The notes: generated by a model not told the origin, from the sequence alone. A DNA stretch of 64,000 bases from Sanghuangporus weigelae (GCA_033182465.1 CP137321.1:1364001-1428000); one strand, 5' to 3'. Counted from the first letter of the stretch, positions 45,602 to 58,110 are shown. Numbers and translations are program-made.

Positions 45602-48397
45602 ATGAGCGCGACACTAGGAGATCCGGTTCTTTTGGCGTCCTATGGTCTTCCATCAGCCTCAAGAAAAGGAAAGGAGAAAGAAGTTGCCGAGGACGAGCGT
45701 CCGCTCGTTTTCGCGAGTTTCTCGAGCGTACCGGCTCGAGATGATGAACAAATAACTCTAGCTGTTCAAGGCGATGGCGTCTACGTCTACGAGGTATGTG
45801 AATATTCCCCAACTCTTGATGGTGTATAATTGGAGTTTGTATCTACAGCTTGGAGATTTACACCCTGTCTCGTCGCGTTCTTTTGGTCCTTCGACGAGCT
45901 TCGCCTCGGCTCCTGCTTCAGTAATTTACACCGAAGACGAGACGGACGTCCGGAGGATATACGTAGCCATCCGGTCTGCACAGGAGCTAAAGAAAGAAGA
46001 TTCTTGTCGGGTGATCTGGACTTGGAAGGAGTCTGTATCCGGTGACGCGAGCACTTCAAGAGACAAGCAGTCCACGCAAGTGTGTATCGTTCGGTATTGA
46101 TATGTCGCTTTGTTGTTGCTGATTTCTCCTGTGTTCATTACATCGCTACCAAGTTGTCACATGATGTGGCTTACCTGCTAGCATCATCGGAGCTCAGCTC
46201 CATCGTTGCAGTCTCAAGAGCGGGTAGCTTAACATATATGGACCTCGAACTCAACGCGAAAACCATCTGGTCTCCAAAACATTCTCAGCAAGAAATAAAG
46301 AAGCTTTTTAATTTCTCAACGCGAGAATGCACCTTCATTCCGCCAACTGCATCGTCAAATGGGTCCGCTCTGGTTTTATTTGCGGAGCATGACAAGAAAC
46401 TCTTCGTACAGACCATTGTACTCAGACCGGAAGGAGAGGTGTCTGCATTGGACCCGTTGGAAGTTCCTCTGGGAGATGTAGGCGATGTCGTCGACGTGTC
46501 ACTTGAATGTACTGGTAACATGACCGTGCTAGGTATGATGAAGTAACTTCACATTCTTCTTTTCACCCGGCTGAAGAATTTTCAGGATCTAATGGAATAT
46601 GGACGCCCTATCTGTTGGAGCCGGACGGCGCCTCAATGACCATTTCTGCTCCTCCGCCCCTCCGTCTGAGATCTCTCAATTTTATTTCCGAGAAGAAATA
46701 CGGGTCACCGAGTGTATCCCTACTCAGTCTCGGATCCTCCTTCGTACTCCTAGCTAGCACGACATCAAAAGAAATTGCTCTATTATTATGGGATATACAA
46801 TATGGCGTTCTTCTGCACTCGACAATTCTGCCAATCCCTTCCACTTTGGATAGTCCTCCAAACGGAGTCTCTATTCGACTTGAGAGAGGGACTGGTTCAC
46901 AGGCGTTACTGATCCTCTCTCCGATTTCTGCGAGTACGAAGAGCAACACTCAGCTGCGCTCAAGCGTTCTAGTCGTTCCATTCTCTGTCCCTGAGCGATC
47001 GACCATTGCCAGCGCTCTGGGGAAGGCAGATCTGGGAGCGAAATGGCTAGTCACGGAATCTTCACGACAAGCGGGAGAAGATGTGCATGGGGCAGAAATA
47101 ATGCTCACGCAGCTGAGGGAAGCTGTTGATAACAGCAGAACTAAGGAGGCGGATGAAGTCTTCTTCAGCTGGATCAGCGAGCGGGACGAAAAGATGAAAC
47201 GATCAGACGCCGACAAAAACGAACCAGAGGATGTTGGGATGGTGGAAGGTGAAGAACAGAAGACGAAGGCACGTTTTCCCCAGTTTATCGCAGAAAGAAT
47301 GTTCGTTTATTCGTCTGAACTGGCAGAAATCGCCGCCTTTGAAGAGTATACTTGATCATTCCTTGGTTACCCGAATTCTGTCGGTCGTGTTACGTCCCGA
47401 GGAGTCACCAAATAAGCAATATTCGCCCAAAATTTGTCGATATCTCGTCACCAAGCACCTTGCGAGCCATAGCATGGTGAAGGGCGGAATACTGGACGCA
47501 TTGTTGCAGCGAAACGACTGGGTAAAGCATGTGATCTAACAATGCACAGTATGCCATGCTAATTTCCCATCCGAAGGAAACTATCCGCGAATGTTTCTTG
47601 AATATCGTGGACCTGCCGGAGACCGAGCTGCTGCGATTATTGTACATCATCGTGAAGCATCACCGGGATCGCTCTGTTGAAGACAAAGGAAAAGACAAAC
47701 GAGCCGCTACATCTGATAAACCGCGAAAGATGCGAGTGCGTGATGAACATTGGCACGAAATTCCTTCGGCCAAACGGTTCCTAGCTCGTATTGTTGACTA
47801 TCCAGCAACTCAAGCTGCTTGGAGGACTAGCCTTCGTCAACGTTTTGCGGACATTGATGACCTGATGACCTTATTAGCGATATTAGACGAGTGGGTGGAT
47901 GCCTATGCTACAAAAGGACTCCGCGTTGGTCTTGGCGAGACTTCTCCGAATGAGCATGGTGTGCCTGTTCCAGATCCAGAGAGTACGGAAAAACCATTGC
48001 GTCTGAAGGGTGTGACATTGCCCTCTCTAGAAAATGTACGCTAGTCATTTTCTCTTTCAGTCATTATGCTTATTGATTGACGCTGCGCCAGCTCTTAACC
48101 TTCGTCCAAGCTATCCTCGATTCTTCCTTCCTCAACCTCCTGCAAAACCCAGCTTCCCACCAATTTCTGCAACGTATCTCAGAAAATATCGCTCAAATCC
48201 ACTCATCGAATTTGGAACTTCAGAGTCTGCGAGGTCCGCTTGAGCCTTTTGCTCGTGCGCAGAACAGGGCAATTGCAGAAGCGGCTAATGGTGGGAAGAA
48301 ACACGAACAGGTTGACTGGCGGAAACGTAGAAAGGAGGCGCATGAGCAGGCGGCGCTTAGCTTGGGACCGTACCAAGTGGAGGAACTTGTCTTCTAG
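45602..48397 (+). CDS. Possible UTP8/NOL11-like nucleolar protein
   Basis: Several exons from MSATLGDPVLLASYGLP. The first two thirds read as repeated beta strands (ITLAVQGDGVYVYELGDL; AYLLASSELSSIVAVSRAGS; LVLFAEHDKKLFVQTIVLRP; GNMTVLGSNGIWTPY; SFVLLASTTSKEIALLLWDI), suggesting a beta-propeller. The last third is helical: RYLVTKHLASHSMVKGGILD, ALLQRNDW and YAMLISHPKETIRECFLNIV, then DLPETELLRLLYIIVKHHRD, LTFVQAILDSSFLNLLQNPA, ending in a basic coil (QVDWRKRRKEAHEQAAL). A propeller followed by a helical domain with a DLPExxLLxLL block fits UTP8/NOL11-type proteins of the small-subunit processome, but resemblance is weak and other propeller proteins are possible. The stop is TAG at 48395-48397. 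Confidence 0.55.
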
Positions 48398-48572
48398 TAC
48401 TTGTATCATGCTTTCCTGCTGTCGGATCTGGTTACGAAATAATTTACTTGAGCGTCGATCACGTTTATAACTTTATCTCGAACGACGATCTGGTGGGCTT
48501 CTACGATGACCGATTGAAGCCGCAAGACGCAAGAACTACGCGTGCCCACTTTCCCATCACTTGCTTCCAACC

Positions 48573-51020
48573 ATGGCGTATCGAGTTGCAATACTCACAG
48601 GTACCAGCTCCTACTTCATTGTTCTGCTTCAAGGTTAAATTGAGAAATGGAAAAGTTAGCGATACCGCTTCAAAAGATGCTTCCGCAGACAAGTCTGGCC
48701 CACTTCTCAAGGAGCTTGTTTCTGGCAGAGGGTTTGAGGTTAACGGTTCACTGGTCGTCCCAGATGATGAAAAGACGATTGGCGAAGCTGTCGTTCGATG
48801 GAGTGCGTCGGGCGAAGTAGACTGGATTATCACTACTGGAGGGACCGGATTCGGAGTCAGAGACCGTACTCCTGAAGTAAGCCTCTACTATATGCACCTA
48901 TGTGGAAGTCTATGCTGAATCGGATATGCACTTCATGAGGCGATCAAACCGCTGCTGGAACGCGAAGCACCAGGGATAGTCCATCTACTCATCTCAGCGT
49001 CTCTCGTGCATACACCTCTCGCGGCGCTCTCCCGCCCGATAGCGGGTACAGTCCGCGGAAGTCATACTCTTGTGACTACTCTGCCTGGGAGCGTGAAAGC
49101 TGTCCGCGAGAACCTCACTGCTTTGCTCGGAGAGGGAATGTCTGGTCTAGGTGTTATTGGGCACGCGCTCGAGTTGTTGCGCGGCGGATCGGGTAAGGAA
49201 GTGCATTCAGCGCTAGCACGCGGAGTGAATCCCGTTCCTCCGACACCACACGGACTAACAGAGCATCCTCATGAACACCAATGTGGGCATCATTATCATA
49301 AAGAACAAAGTTATAAACATAGTCATTTTAGTACGAATGACCCAAGTTCCTCAGGTAAGTATATGGGTGTATATAGTTAAAGCGCATTCGCGATAATCAT
49401 TTCCTCCGTAGTCGCGGCGAGACACAGAACATCACCATTTCCACTAATTTCTTACGAGGTGGCATTGGAAGCCATCTTTAGTCATGTTCAGCAGACGGAA
49501 GTCATCATGATGGCGGTAAGCCCCTTTTGAACGTTGGCTGAGATTATATGCTAATTTTGAAGATGAATCTAAGGTAACAGCCGCATTGAAAGGGGCAATA
49601 CTGGCAGAGGACGTATACGCACCTCAAGACGTCCCACCTGCATCTACGACGAACATGGATGGATACGCAGTACGATGTATGAGCACATCCTTGTCCTAGA
49701 AAAGTATCCTGATTATCCCTGGTAGCATCTGACGTTCCTGGAGTTTACCAAGTCCTCACTCCCCAAACACATGCTCTCTCGACGCCCTTACCTGAGGGCT
49801 TCATCTATCGCATAAACACGGGCGCCCCTCTACCTGCTGGAACAGACAGCATCGTCATTGTCGAGGAGACTCAGCTAGTTTCTTCAACATCAGAGAATGA
49901 GGAGAAAGAAGTTCGCACATTAGTGAAGACCAAACCCGGAGAGAACGTCCGTGCTCCAGGTTCGGACGCGAAGAAAGGCGATTTAGTACTGACAAAAGGC
50001 GAGGTTATAAGTGGGACAGGCGGTGAAATTGGGACACTCGCGTTTGTCGGTCGCAACGAGGTCTGGCTCTTACTTTCCTTCCTTCCTTGCAATAAGCCTT
50101 GATTGCTGAACTGGCTCCCATCTCGCCTAGGTATTAGTTCACAGAAAGCCTGTTATCGCAATTATGAGCACCGGAAATGAGCTTGTCGATATTCAGAACC
50201 CCTCATCCTCGGAACCCCAAACCTCGGAAGAGAATTGGACTGGCATTTGGGATACGAATCGACCGTCCTTACAGGCAGCTCTTGAAACACTAGGATATGA
50301 TGTTATCGACCTCGGAATCGTTCAAGACAAGTTAGCATCGGTCTCTCCGCATTTACACAACTGATGAGCGGCTTTAATGTAGCTTGAAAGCTCATGTCGA
50401 AACACTGAAAGAAGGACTTGAAAAAGCTGATCTGATCCTCACGACCGGCGGAACATCCATGGGTGCCTCAGATTTACTGAAGCCAGTCATTGAGCAACAC
50501 CTGAACGGAACGATTCATTTCGGACGTGTAACGATTAAGCCGGGGAAGCCGACTACTTTCGCAACCGTTCCAGCAGAAATCGACGGACAGAGACGCTTGA
50601 AGACTGTATTTGCTCTCCCTGGAAATCCTGCATCCGCACTGGTCTGCTTCTATATATTCGTTGTGCCGGCATTAAGGAAGCTAGGCGGTTGGACAGAATC
50701 TAAGTGCCAGCTTCCGCGAGTTCGCGCGGAGGTGAGTCGTAGAGCCTTTACTGCGATTACCTGATCCCTGATCTGCTGTTTAGCTTACTGACGCGATGCA
50801 ACTCGACCCGCGTACGGAATTCCACCGCGTGGTGATCAGTGTTGGATCGAATGGCTTGAAAGTACGAAGCACAGGGGGGCAACGATCAAGTCGAGTAGCA
50901 AGTCTAAGCGGTGCGAATGGGCTAGTCATACTTCCTCAGAAGAAGGAAGGCGGACCAACGGAGCTAAAAGCTGGAGAATTAGCGGAGACAATCTTGATCG
51001 CAGAGATAGTAGCAGAGTAA
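48573..51020 (+). CDS. Gephyrin/Cnx1-like molybdenum cofactor synthesis fusion protein
   Basis: The G (MogA) domain starts MAYRVAILTVSDTASKDASA and has VDWIITTGGTGFGVRDRTPE, GIVHLLISASLVHTPLAALS and SRPIAGTVRGSHTLVTTLPG. A His-rich linker (49262-49327) leads to the E (MoeA) domain: ISYEVALEAIFSHVQQTEVI, PPASTTNMDGYAVR, YRINTGAPLPAGTDSIVIVE, PGENVRAPGSDAKKGDLVLT, VIAIMSTGNELVDIQ, NRPSLQAALETLGYDVIDLG, LILTTGGTSMGASDLLKPVI, IHFGRVTIKPGKPTTFA and VFALPGNPASALVCF. The G domain adenylates molybdopterin and the E domain inserts molybdate; the product serves nitrate reductase and sulfite oxidase. Domain order G then E is that of animal gephyrin and fungal CnxE. Start chosen at the ATG whose exon joins the MogA frame. 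Confidence 0.95.
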
Positions 51021-51351
51021 AAAAGACCTTTTTCACTTTCAAGGAAGTTGGATTAGAATGAAGCATAATCAAATGTAGTGTTAGTAGCAATATATAGTCC
51101 TGTTTGTTTATAGTCGGCGGGAGCAATATCGATCTGAGGATAGACTAGACTTGGAAATGTTCCCACGACTAGAGGGATTAGCGCGTGTCCCTGCCCTGAA
51201 GAACCGTGACCGCAGTCGAAGCGTCATCGACGCGTCTCTACCTTAGCCTACATAGTACCAGTAGATCTGCAGACTACTGCTGTTGCCTCAATTTCTGAGC
51301 ATATCTGTTACTTCCCCACCTCCCGGGACAGATGTGCTAGAACTCGTATCC
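51021..51351. other. Intergenic region before the TMEM184-like gene
   Basis: 331 bp. It contains the gephyrin-like 3' flank and the start of the next gene's leader; the frame of the next gene stays open upstream of its first ATG (51352) from a TTG. No clear promoter element was seen. Confidence 0.4.
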
Positions 51352-53764
51352 ATGCTCAACAGAGGGAAGTTCAAAATGCTCGAAGAGCCCCTAGGCTCAG
51401 GCTCTGGTTCCTCTCTTCCTGTACCGGTACTCGTCCTATCCGGCATATGTACAGCCATTGCTGTATTCGTATCAAGCACATCTATCTTCTTGCATCTCAA
51501 GAATTACAGGAAACCCATGCTTCAAAGGTAAGCCTGTCGGTGGCCTGTAGATGTTGGGCATGGCCTGATTTGCCCTTCTTAGGATGGTCATTCGCATTAT
51601 GGTCATGGTTCCCGTCTATGCTATAGCATCCCTCATTTCGCTCTTCTCCTTAAATGCTGCCTTTGTGATTGATGCCATTCGCGATATTTACGAGGTTCGT
51701 AGCGTTGTATGCATCCGAGACCGTCGGCTTACACCTTCACCCCTAGGCATTTGTCATTTATTGCTTCTTCAATCTCTTACTCGGCTACCTTGGTGGGGAA
51801 CGCTCTTTACTTATCCTCTTACACGGGCGAGAACCAAAACGTGCTGTTTTTCCAATGAGTTTATTTAAGAAGGAGATGGACGTTAGCGATCCATATGTAT
51901 TCCTATTTCTGAAGAGGGGGATCATCCGTGCGTACATACTTATCTCTAAAAGCTCTCTTCTTCGTAAATCTTATGTCTCTTATAGAGTACGTTGAGGTCA
52001 AGCCAATACTTGCCGCCGCAACTCTCATTCTGAAAGCTGTCGGCAAATACAACGAAGGGACCTTCCGGGCTAATTCAGGGTATCTATACGTTAGTATCGT
52101 GTACAACGTCAGTATATGTCTAAGCTTATACTGCTTGGCTGTCTTCTGGATGGTGGTCAACGATGACCTCAAGCCATTCCGGTAAGTGTTTCATGTCTCG
52201 ACGTTGGACTTTAGCTAAGAGAGCTTCCAACAGACCAATGCCTAAATTCCTTTGTGTAAAGGGTATATTGTTCTTCTCATTCTGGCAGTCCATCTTCATA
52301 TCTCTGCTCGTAAGCGTTGGGGCTATCAGTAGACTAGGACCATACGTGGATGAGGAACATATATCGCTTGGTCTCACCGATACCCTTATCTGCTTCGAGA
52401 TGCCTATGTTCGCCATCGCCCACATGTATGCCTTCTCGCACACCGATTATATCGACCGTAACCTTATGTACGCGGCTCGAATGCCGATGTACTACGCTTT
52501 CCGCGATGCATTCGGGCTGAAGGATGTCATTGAGGATGCTAAGGCGACGCTGCGGGGCGAAGGGATGGACTATAGGGAATTTGAGCCCGCCGAAGGAATC
52601 ATACACCAAGGCTCCGGACGTGACAGGCGTATAAAAGCAGGCTTGCGATATGCCCAAGGTGGCCAGAAGAAGTACTGGTTGCCCATACCAGCAGATGTCA
52701 CGGAACGGGATGGGACGTCAAGCAGGGCAATTCGATCTATCGGTGGTGATGAAGACGACCAGGACGTATATGCGCCTCTTATGGAAGAGCAGGCTGCTTC
52801 AATAGTGCACGAAGCGCCTAACATGCGCAGCGTTGCTCAGGAGAAATTGATGACAGAACGTCGAGGCTTTGAACTTCCCTTCGGTGAGCCAGACGCGGAG
52901 GAAGATGTGCTTTATGAACAGAGCCGAAGCTATATCTTCGGTGACTATATGTATCCGTGCATTGATGCAAGCTCCGAGATTGCTCGTAAGGTGATGTGGG
53001 AGGAAGAAGAGCGTGTACTGCGCGACGAGCGCAATGCCTATTTTTCCCCTTTGCGTAGCTCGACGAACCTTCTACCTGGAGAGAAGCGACCACGCGGATA
53101 TGGCGCAACCCGCGGCGGTCCAGCGCTCGTCAGTAGGCACTCCTCTGCCAGTACATCTAGTAGATCGAGTTTAGCGAAAGGGAAAGGCAAGGATCGACGA
53201 GAAGTCGGACAGGACACAGTCCCTTCGTGGTCAAACAATGATAGGCTTGTGGACAAAGCCGATCTTCTTGTATCGCCACCTGAAGATGGTGTTCGACTAT
53301 CGTGGACAAAATATGCTCGCTCGCCTAACGCATCTAGCTCACCTTACCTTCGGCAGCCGCATTCCTCCTTATCGTCTTCGGAGCGCTCAGCCCCAGCATC
53401 TCCACGATGGAGAAAGAAACTCCCAACAGACGCAGTAGATCTCATGGTTGAGAATGAACCAGCGGCGGTGGAAGAAATGACCCACGAACGGCGGCACGGA
53501 GAGCCTGCTGTGCGAGGCTCGGGGTGGCGGAAGGCGTTTACGCAAGGGAGATTCGTGCCGGACGACAAAGTTGAGCAGGAAGATCTTGAAGATGCTAATG
53601 GCGTTGAACCTACAAGCGAAGTCGTCGAGCATCCTGAAAGGTGGCACAAGGATACTCTTGTCGAGGTAGCAGACGAGGGCGTTGCTCGTGCTACCACCCC
53701 GCCTCCACACGCACAATTCGTGATGCCTCATTCACCGCCGCGCGAGGAGAATCCATGGGTTTAG
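51352..53764 (+). CDS. TMEM184/OST-alpha-type membrane protein (DUF300)
   Basis: Seven membrane spans are visible over six exons: LPVPVLVLSGICTAIAVFVS, RIMVMVPVYAIASLISLFSL, AFVIYCFFNLLLGYLGGERS, ILAAATLILKAVGKYNEG, YLYVSIVYNVSICLSLYCLA, GILFFSFWQSIFISLLVSVG and FEMPMFAIAHMYAFSHTDYI. Family landmarks include LKNYRKPMLQRMVIRIMVMV, VPVYAIASL, FIxxCFFNLLLGYLGGE, FLKRGIIQYVEVKPILAAAT and KFLCVKGILFFSFWQS. A long cytosolic tail (about 52560-53764) is charged, disordered and ends MPHSPPREENPWV. Family members are transporters or vacuolar/endosomal proteins; some yeast and plant relatives (LAZ1-type) act in vacuole organisation. No substrate can be read from the sequence. Confidence 0.9.
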
Positions 53765-53991
53765 GCTCGTCGTGCCTTTGTTTATTCATTTCGTTTTCGT
53801 TCTGTTCACTTCTGTAGTTTCATATACACCACTAGTTAATTTATTGTGCAAACTCGGCATCATGTCGGCTCTGGTATAGGACAATACATGTTTCGTTCCT
53901 GTTTTTACATGATAGTTACAATCTTAGGTATGGTGTTTTGGTTCATGATGAATTATCGTAACCAGATTCCTGCTAAACGAACACAACTTGG

Positions 53992-54629
53992 TTAAGACAA
54001 TGTAGAATATAAACCATGACACCATCGTACCAGGGCATCTAACTTGGCCTGGAGTGCCTGCATTTCTCTCTCCAGATCTTGCCGCTGCCCAGCAAGTATA
54101 CGAAGCTTCCGCTCATCCATTCGACTTTGTACACTCCGATGCGTTGCGGTCTTCGTGACGTTTACATGTTCGGCCTGTGTTCAACATGAGCCTCATAACG
54201 ACTTAGAAGCACTCTATAATGCGCATACCTTTGTTTTTAACGAATGTTGCTTCCGTTCGAGTACCTTGAGTCCCTTCTTGGCACGTTCCACGAGCTCCAG
54301 AATCTGCGGCTCAACCTCCTCTGTGAGATCCTCCTCGTACTTTTTCACTGTCGACTCGTTCACGAATAGATATACCTATCTCACGGTGGGCGTTGTGAGT
54401 TATAGCGCGGAGTTTGGAAAAGGCGCACCCGCTGACTCTCAAGTACGCGACTCATTCGCTTCAGGTCATACGTTCCGCTTCGAAGAAGCTGTTGAGTGTC
54501 GAACGTTTCATGACATACATCGGTCAGGCTTGCTACGCAATCAAATACGCTTGGACTGCAAACTGCGCCAGAGTCTCTTCTTGTATGGTTAGCGGTCGTG
54601 AATACCGATTCCCGGGGAACGCGAGACAT
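53992..54629 (-). CDS. SPC19: DASH complex subunit Spc19
   Basis: Three exons from ATG 54627-54629. MSRVPRESVFTTANHTRRDS is followed by FDCVASLTDVCHETFDTQQL and YDLKRMSRVLESQR. Exon 2 joins to VYLFVNESTVKKYEEDLTEE, VEPQILELVERAKKGLKVLE, and exon 3 gives AEHVNVTKTATHRSVQSRMD and EREMQALQAKLDALVRW, ending at TAA 53992-53994. L-S-RV-xLV-E-TV--Y--DL-EEV-P-I--L is the Spc19 pattern. DASH/Dam1 rings couple kinetochores to microtubule plus ends. The C-terminal coiled coil binds other subunits. A MluI cell-cycle box sits 40 bp before the start, fitting cell-cycle control. Long frames on the plus strand here are shadows. Confidence 0.82.
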
Positions 54630-55242
54630 GGTCAGTCAGTATTCAGCTTTCAGCACACGCACACGCGGACGCGTTTAGCTTTAAAACAGGCTCACGTGCT
54701 TCTCGGCCATTGCCGGGTTCCGTCGGTCTGGTCTATAAATTTCCAAAAAATTTGCTTCCTTTTCTTTTCTTCACTGTGTCTGTTCGACCGCACAGAAGCT
54801 CCAGCCCTTCTCGCGGGCGCAGCGCTTCCACCAGGTAGTGCTGAATGGCGTTATGCATTCTGGTCGACAGAGCGAGGTGTCCCCTGGTCTTTCGGGATTG
54901 GGGTTGACGCTCACCAGAAGAACGGCTCCCTTCTGTCGCGCCGTGCTCTGCTACTCGTTTGCATCTTGTACGCGGCTGAGTCCGCTCTTCCGGGTGTTGA
55001 TCTCGCTGCGTTCTGGGAGAGAGTGTAGGGGGCGGCGTACGAGGGTGCCGGGCGTCATATTCCTGTACCTCCCGTATATAGCTACTATGTGGCCTTGACG
55101 GTCTGGTCAAACCATGACGCATACATGATTTTGTTACTTTCTCTTCCAGATTTTTCCTGTACAGTGTGTCCACCCAGTGTCTTGAAATAAGGATTATACC
55201 AAACGAATTCGGAAGAAATTTACGGAATCTATGTACGTGTGT
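54630..55242. promoter_or_regulatory. SPC19 promoter and an unexplained promoter-like block on the plus strand
   Basis: It holds ACGCGT (54669-54674), CACGTG (54693-54698), and a plus-strand TATAAAT (54734-54740) followed by a pyrimidine-rich leader (TTTGCTTCCTTTTC and TTTTCTTCACTGTG). That resembles a bidirectional promoter, yet no convincing plus-strand gene follows before the KEX1 3' end at 55243. Open frames on either strand are GC-rich and without family features, and a short noncoding RNA cannot be excluded. Confidence 0.45.
54669..54674. promoter_or_regulatory. ACGCGT box before SPC19
   Basis: A single perfect MluI cell-cycle box 40 bp upstream of the SPC19 start. SPC19 encodes a mitotic kinetochore protein, so control by MBF is plausible but inferred. 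Confidence 0.45.
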
Positions 55243-57717
55243 CTATTTTCGACGTCCCTCGTCGCGATCCCGATAGTCGCTCTCATTGTCACTCCCTTCA
55301 CCGACGTCAAATATCGCCTCGCTCTCGAGCGCTCGCCCCTTCCCTTTGTAATCGCCGTCGTCTTCATGTCCGTTCATGAAATGACCGTTCTCGCTCTGGC
55401 TCAGCGGGATTACCTCTTCGGGGTTGCCAATGGCGAGCTGTCCTGTTCTTCGTCGCCTTCGGCAGAAGAGGAATAAACCGACAGCAAGCGCGATGAGCAC
55501 CAATACGAGCGCGGCTGATCCAGCGTTATAATATGCTTTTAAATTCGATCTCAGTGCTAGCATGTCAAACCGAAGGGTTGCGAAACTTACCCTCCCACAT
55601 TGCCTTATCCTGTTCTGGTGTCTTCCCAGTAGGTGCGTTTGAGTCACTGCCTTCCTCGCCATCGAGTACAATTGGCCTAGGTTTCTCCTCGTCCCCGACT
55701 TTGCTTGGTATCCGCGCCGATCCATCTGCAATTGCTGAGAAGTTCACTCCCATGAAGCGCAATATCATGTCATGAGAAACGAGGGGCATGTCGTATGGTA
55801 CCATATGGGAGGAGTTAAATATCTTCACATAGGTGAGGCCACGCGACTCCACCCAAGTCCCCGCAGGAGTGTCGTCGACGATCCAAGTATCTGTCTTTAC
55901 AGTCTATTTGATCAATCGACTGGTGAATTTCTCGCTCTATATAATCTTAAGAAACATACCCCAAGACCTTTCTCACCATTCCATTCCATTTTTTGAATGA
56001 GAGATTCGATGCCCATGTAATTGCAAATGAAATCTTGATCTCCTGCAAAGAGCATAACGGGCACTTTCTCGATAAGCTTCGGGAGGATCGTGATCGAAGA
56101 GGATGACTGTCGATTGCGCATTTCGCGACCGACACGGCCATTGCATTCTATCCATGAACCCGATTTTGTATCGGCGTGGAACGCGCCAACAACCTCCTTA
56201 CGCTACAAAGCAACCTTCAGAAATGATTCTCTATTTTCTTGGAATTAATAAACACTCACACCAAGGTACGCCGTTACATCAGCCAGGGGTGGTGGCCAGT
56301 TCATACCACAAGCACCAGCCTTGTCCACTAGACGCACATCGTATACGTTCATACACATCTCTTGGCCATCAATGCTGTGAACGAGTTAGTTGTAGTGGAA
56401 GCCTGAGTGACGGACGATAAAATCTTACACAATGTCCTTGGCCGTCGCAACAGAAGTAACAATACCCTCACATTTCGATAATTGGATTGGAACTTTATCT
56501 GTAACTTTCTCCAGATCTGTCATGCAATCATCCGTCTGCTGCTTGATTTCTTTCCAAACCTGACAAGCAAAATACGGATCACTTTGTTGTTCTGGGAAGG
56601 TGAACTGACGTGAAACATACATCAGAGTTTTCCTCTATAAGACCGTGTTTTACTGCATAGTCGAGATAGGCTGGGTATTGACTTTGCGCGTCTATCCATC
56701 CATTTCCAATGGCTACGCCTTTAAGGCTGACGCCGAGATTCGAGGATAGGATGGCGTCACCTGCGAAAGAAGGCACTCAGTTTTTGGATTGACCCCAGCG
56801 CAGAGAAGACAAACCAATGTAAGGCAGATATTGGCCTGCATAGCTTTCTCCGCTAATAAACGTCTACAAGGAACATAACTAAACGCCTGTGAAAAGTAAG
56901 TGGAGGACAAGGCTATACTCACATCCATGGTTTCATATTCTGGAAACACGTTGTAGAAGTTCCGTAAAAACTCGATGACTTGGTCTGCAGCCTGATGTCT
57001 TCGGTGGTTAGACAGACAGAAGTTATCATTAAGTTCTTGTAGCTCACATCTGATAACTCATGCACATATCGGTCTGTGCTCGTGTACGAATAACCAGTGC
57101 CAGCTGGCTGGTCGACTGGACGCAGTGCAAGCATCAGCGAGAAACTGGATGAGAGAATAATATACTCACCATAAACCATATTAGTGTACTCTTCCCATCC
57201 TCCCTCAATGGTCTCTAATCCACCGTTACCGTCCGGTCGAAACGGGCCTGTCTCCATCATGAGCCCATCAAACGACGAACATCCTGGTCCTCCCTGCGGC
57301 AACATCGTCCCACTTCAGCTTGACAAAGAAGAAAAGAGCAAGAATGCAGAATACACACATTGAACCAAAATAGTATCCGTTCCTTATCTGCTGTTCGCCG
57401 AGCTTTGATGAGCACGAAGAAGAGGTGCGCAGATACGGTCGTTGAGGGTAAGTGTGACGCTTCTGGATCGGACGGCAGGTGGCCCGAGTAGATATGTAAC
57501 GGGTGTGCATCGTCTTGATGTAAGTCAGGGAGAGAGCGAACGTAGAAGGATGCAGCGGAAGGGACTGAAAAGAGCGTGTGATGGTGAGAGCTAGCATACG
57601 ATACACAAAATGTGCAACAGAAGAGAACTTACTATCTGTCGGTGCTGCTCTTACTGAAGGCCATGGAGCCCATAACCCGCAGATAGAAAGAAGAAGGCTG
57701 AAAGGCAGGCCGAACAT
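55243..57717 (-). CDS. KEX1: Kex1-type serine carboxypeptidase
   Basis: Starts [20 protein letters not shown] (signal peptide, ATG 57715-57717). Family blocks: [78 protein letters not shown] (nucleophile Ser), [16 protein letters not shown] (Asp) and [19 protein letters not shown] (His). A single membrane helix ([20 protein letters not shown]) and an acidic cytosolic tail ([20 protein letters not shown]) end the protein, as in Golgi Kex1. It removes C-terminal Lys/Arg after Kex2 cleavage, for example from pheromone precursors. Signal peptide, full triad, membrane anchor and acidic tail together support Kex1 rather than vacuolar carboxypeptidase Y. It has many short introns. Confidence 0.93.
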
Positions 57718-58110
57718 AGTGCGTCCCAAAGTATGAGAAGAGAAAGAGGACCAGTAGTTACCGTTGCGTGCAAACGGTTTTAAGCACTTTGCGCTGAAGG
57801 AAAGACGTGGCGCGCGACAACCACAGCCGACTCGCCTCTTCTGCACACGACAGTGAGGTAAATTCGCGAAGAAGCGAATTTTTAGTAGCTAGGTGCGCCT
57901 TGATGACGAGGGAAACTGAATAGAATCGAATCCAGATACGTGGACAAGTACGGCCGTCGATCTTTATTCCCGATGATCTTTTGCTTCCATACGATCAGCA
58001 CAAACATAACAATATATAGGCACTCGAATCCAACCAAAGTACAGGTGGTATACTATGCACAACATATATCACAAAAATAAATCATGCGCTGTTGCGAACT
58101 CCCGAATGTG
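57718..58110. other. KEX1 promoter and 3' flank of the thioredoxin-fold gene
   Basis: 393 bp between two minus-strand genes. AT-rich near 57960-58080, likely 3' UTR of the upstream gene; the part next to 57718 would be the KEX1 promoter. No gene was seen. Confidence 0.4.

Noticed and set aside
54698-54708. GCTTCTCGGCC, matching the start of U2 snRNA
   Set aside because: Only 11 bases match; the following U2 bases that form the branch-recognition region are absent, so it is chance.
54414-55028. 204-codon plus-strand open frame
   Set aside because: It runs antisense across SPC19 exon 1, whose protein is a good family match; the frame is a shadow.
54733-55173. 146-codon minus-strand open frame
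   Set aside because: Arg/Pro-rich with no domain, no good ATG context, and GC-rich DNA gives long frames by chance.
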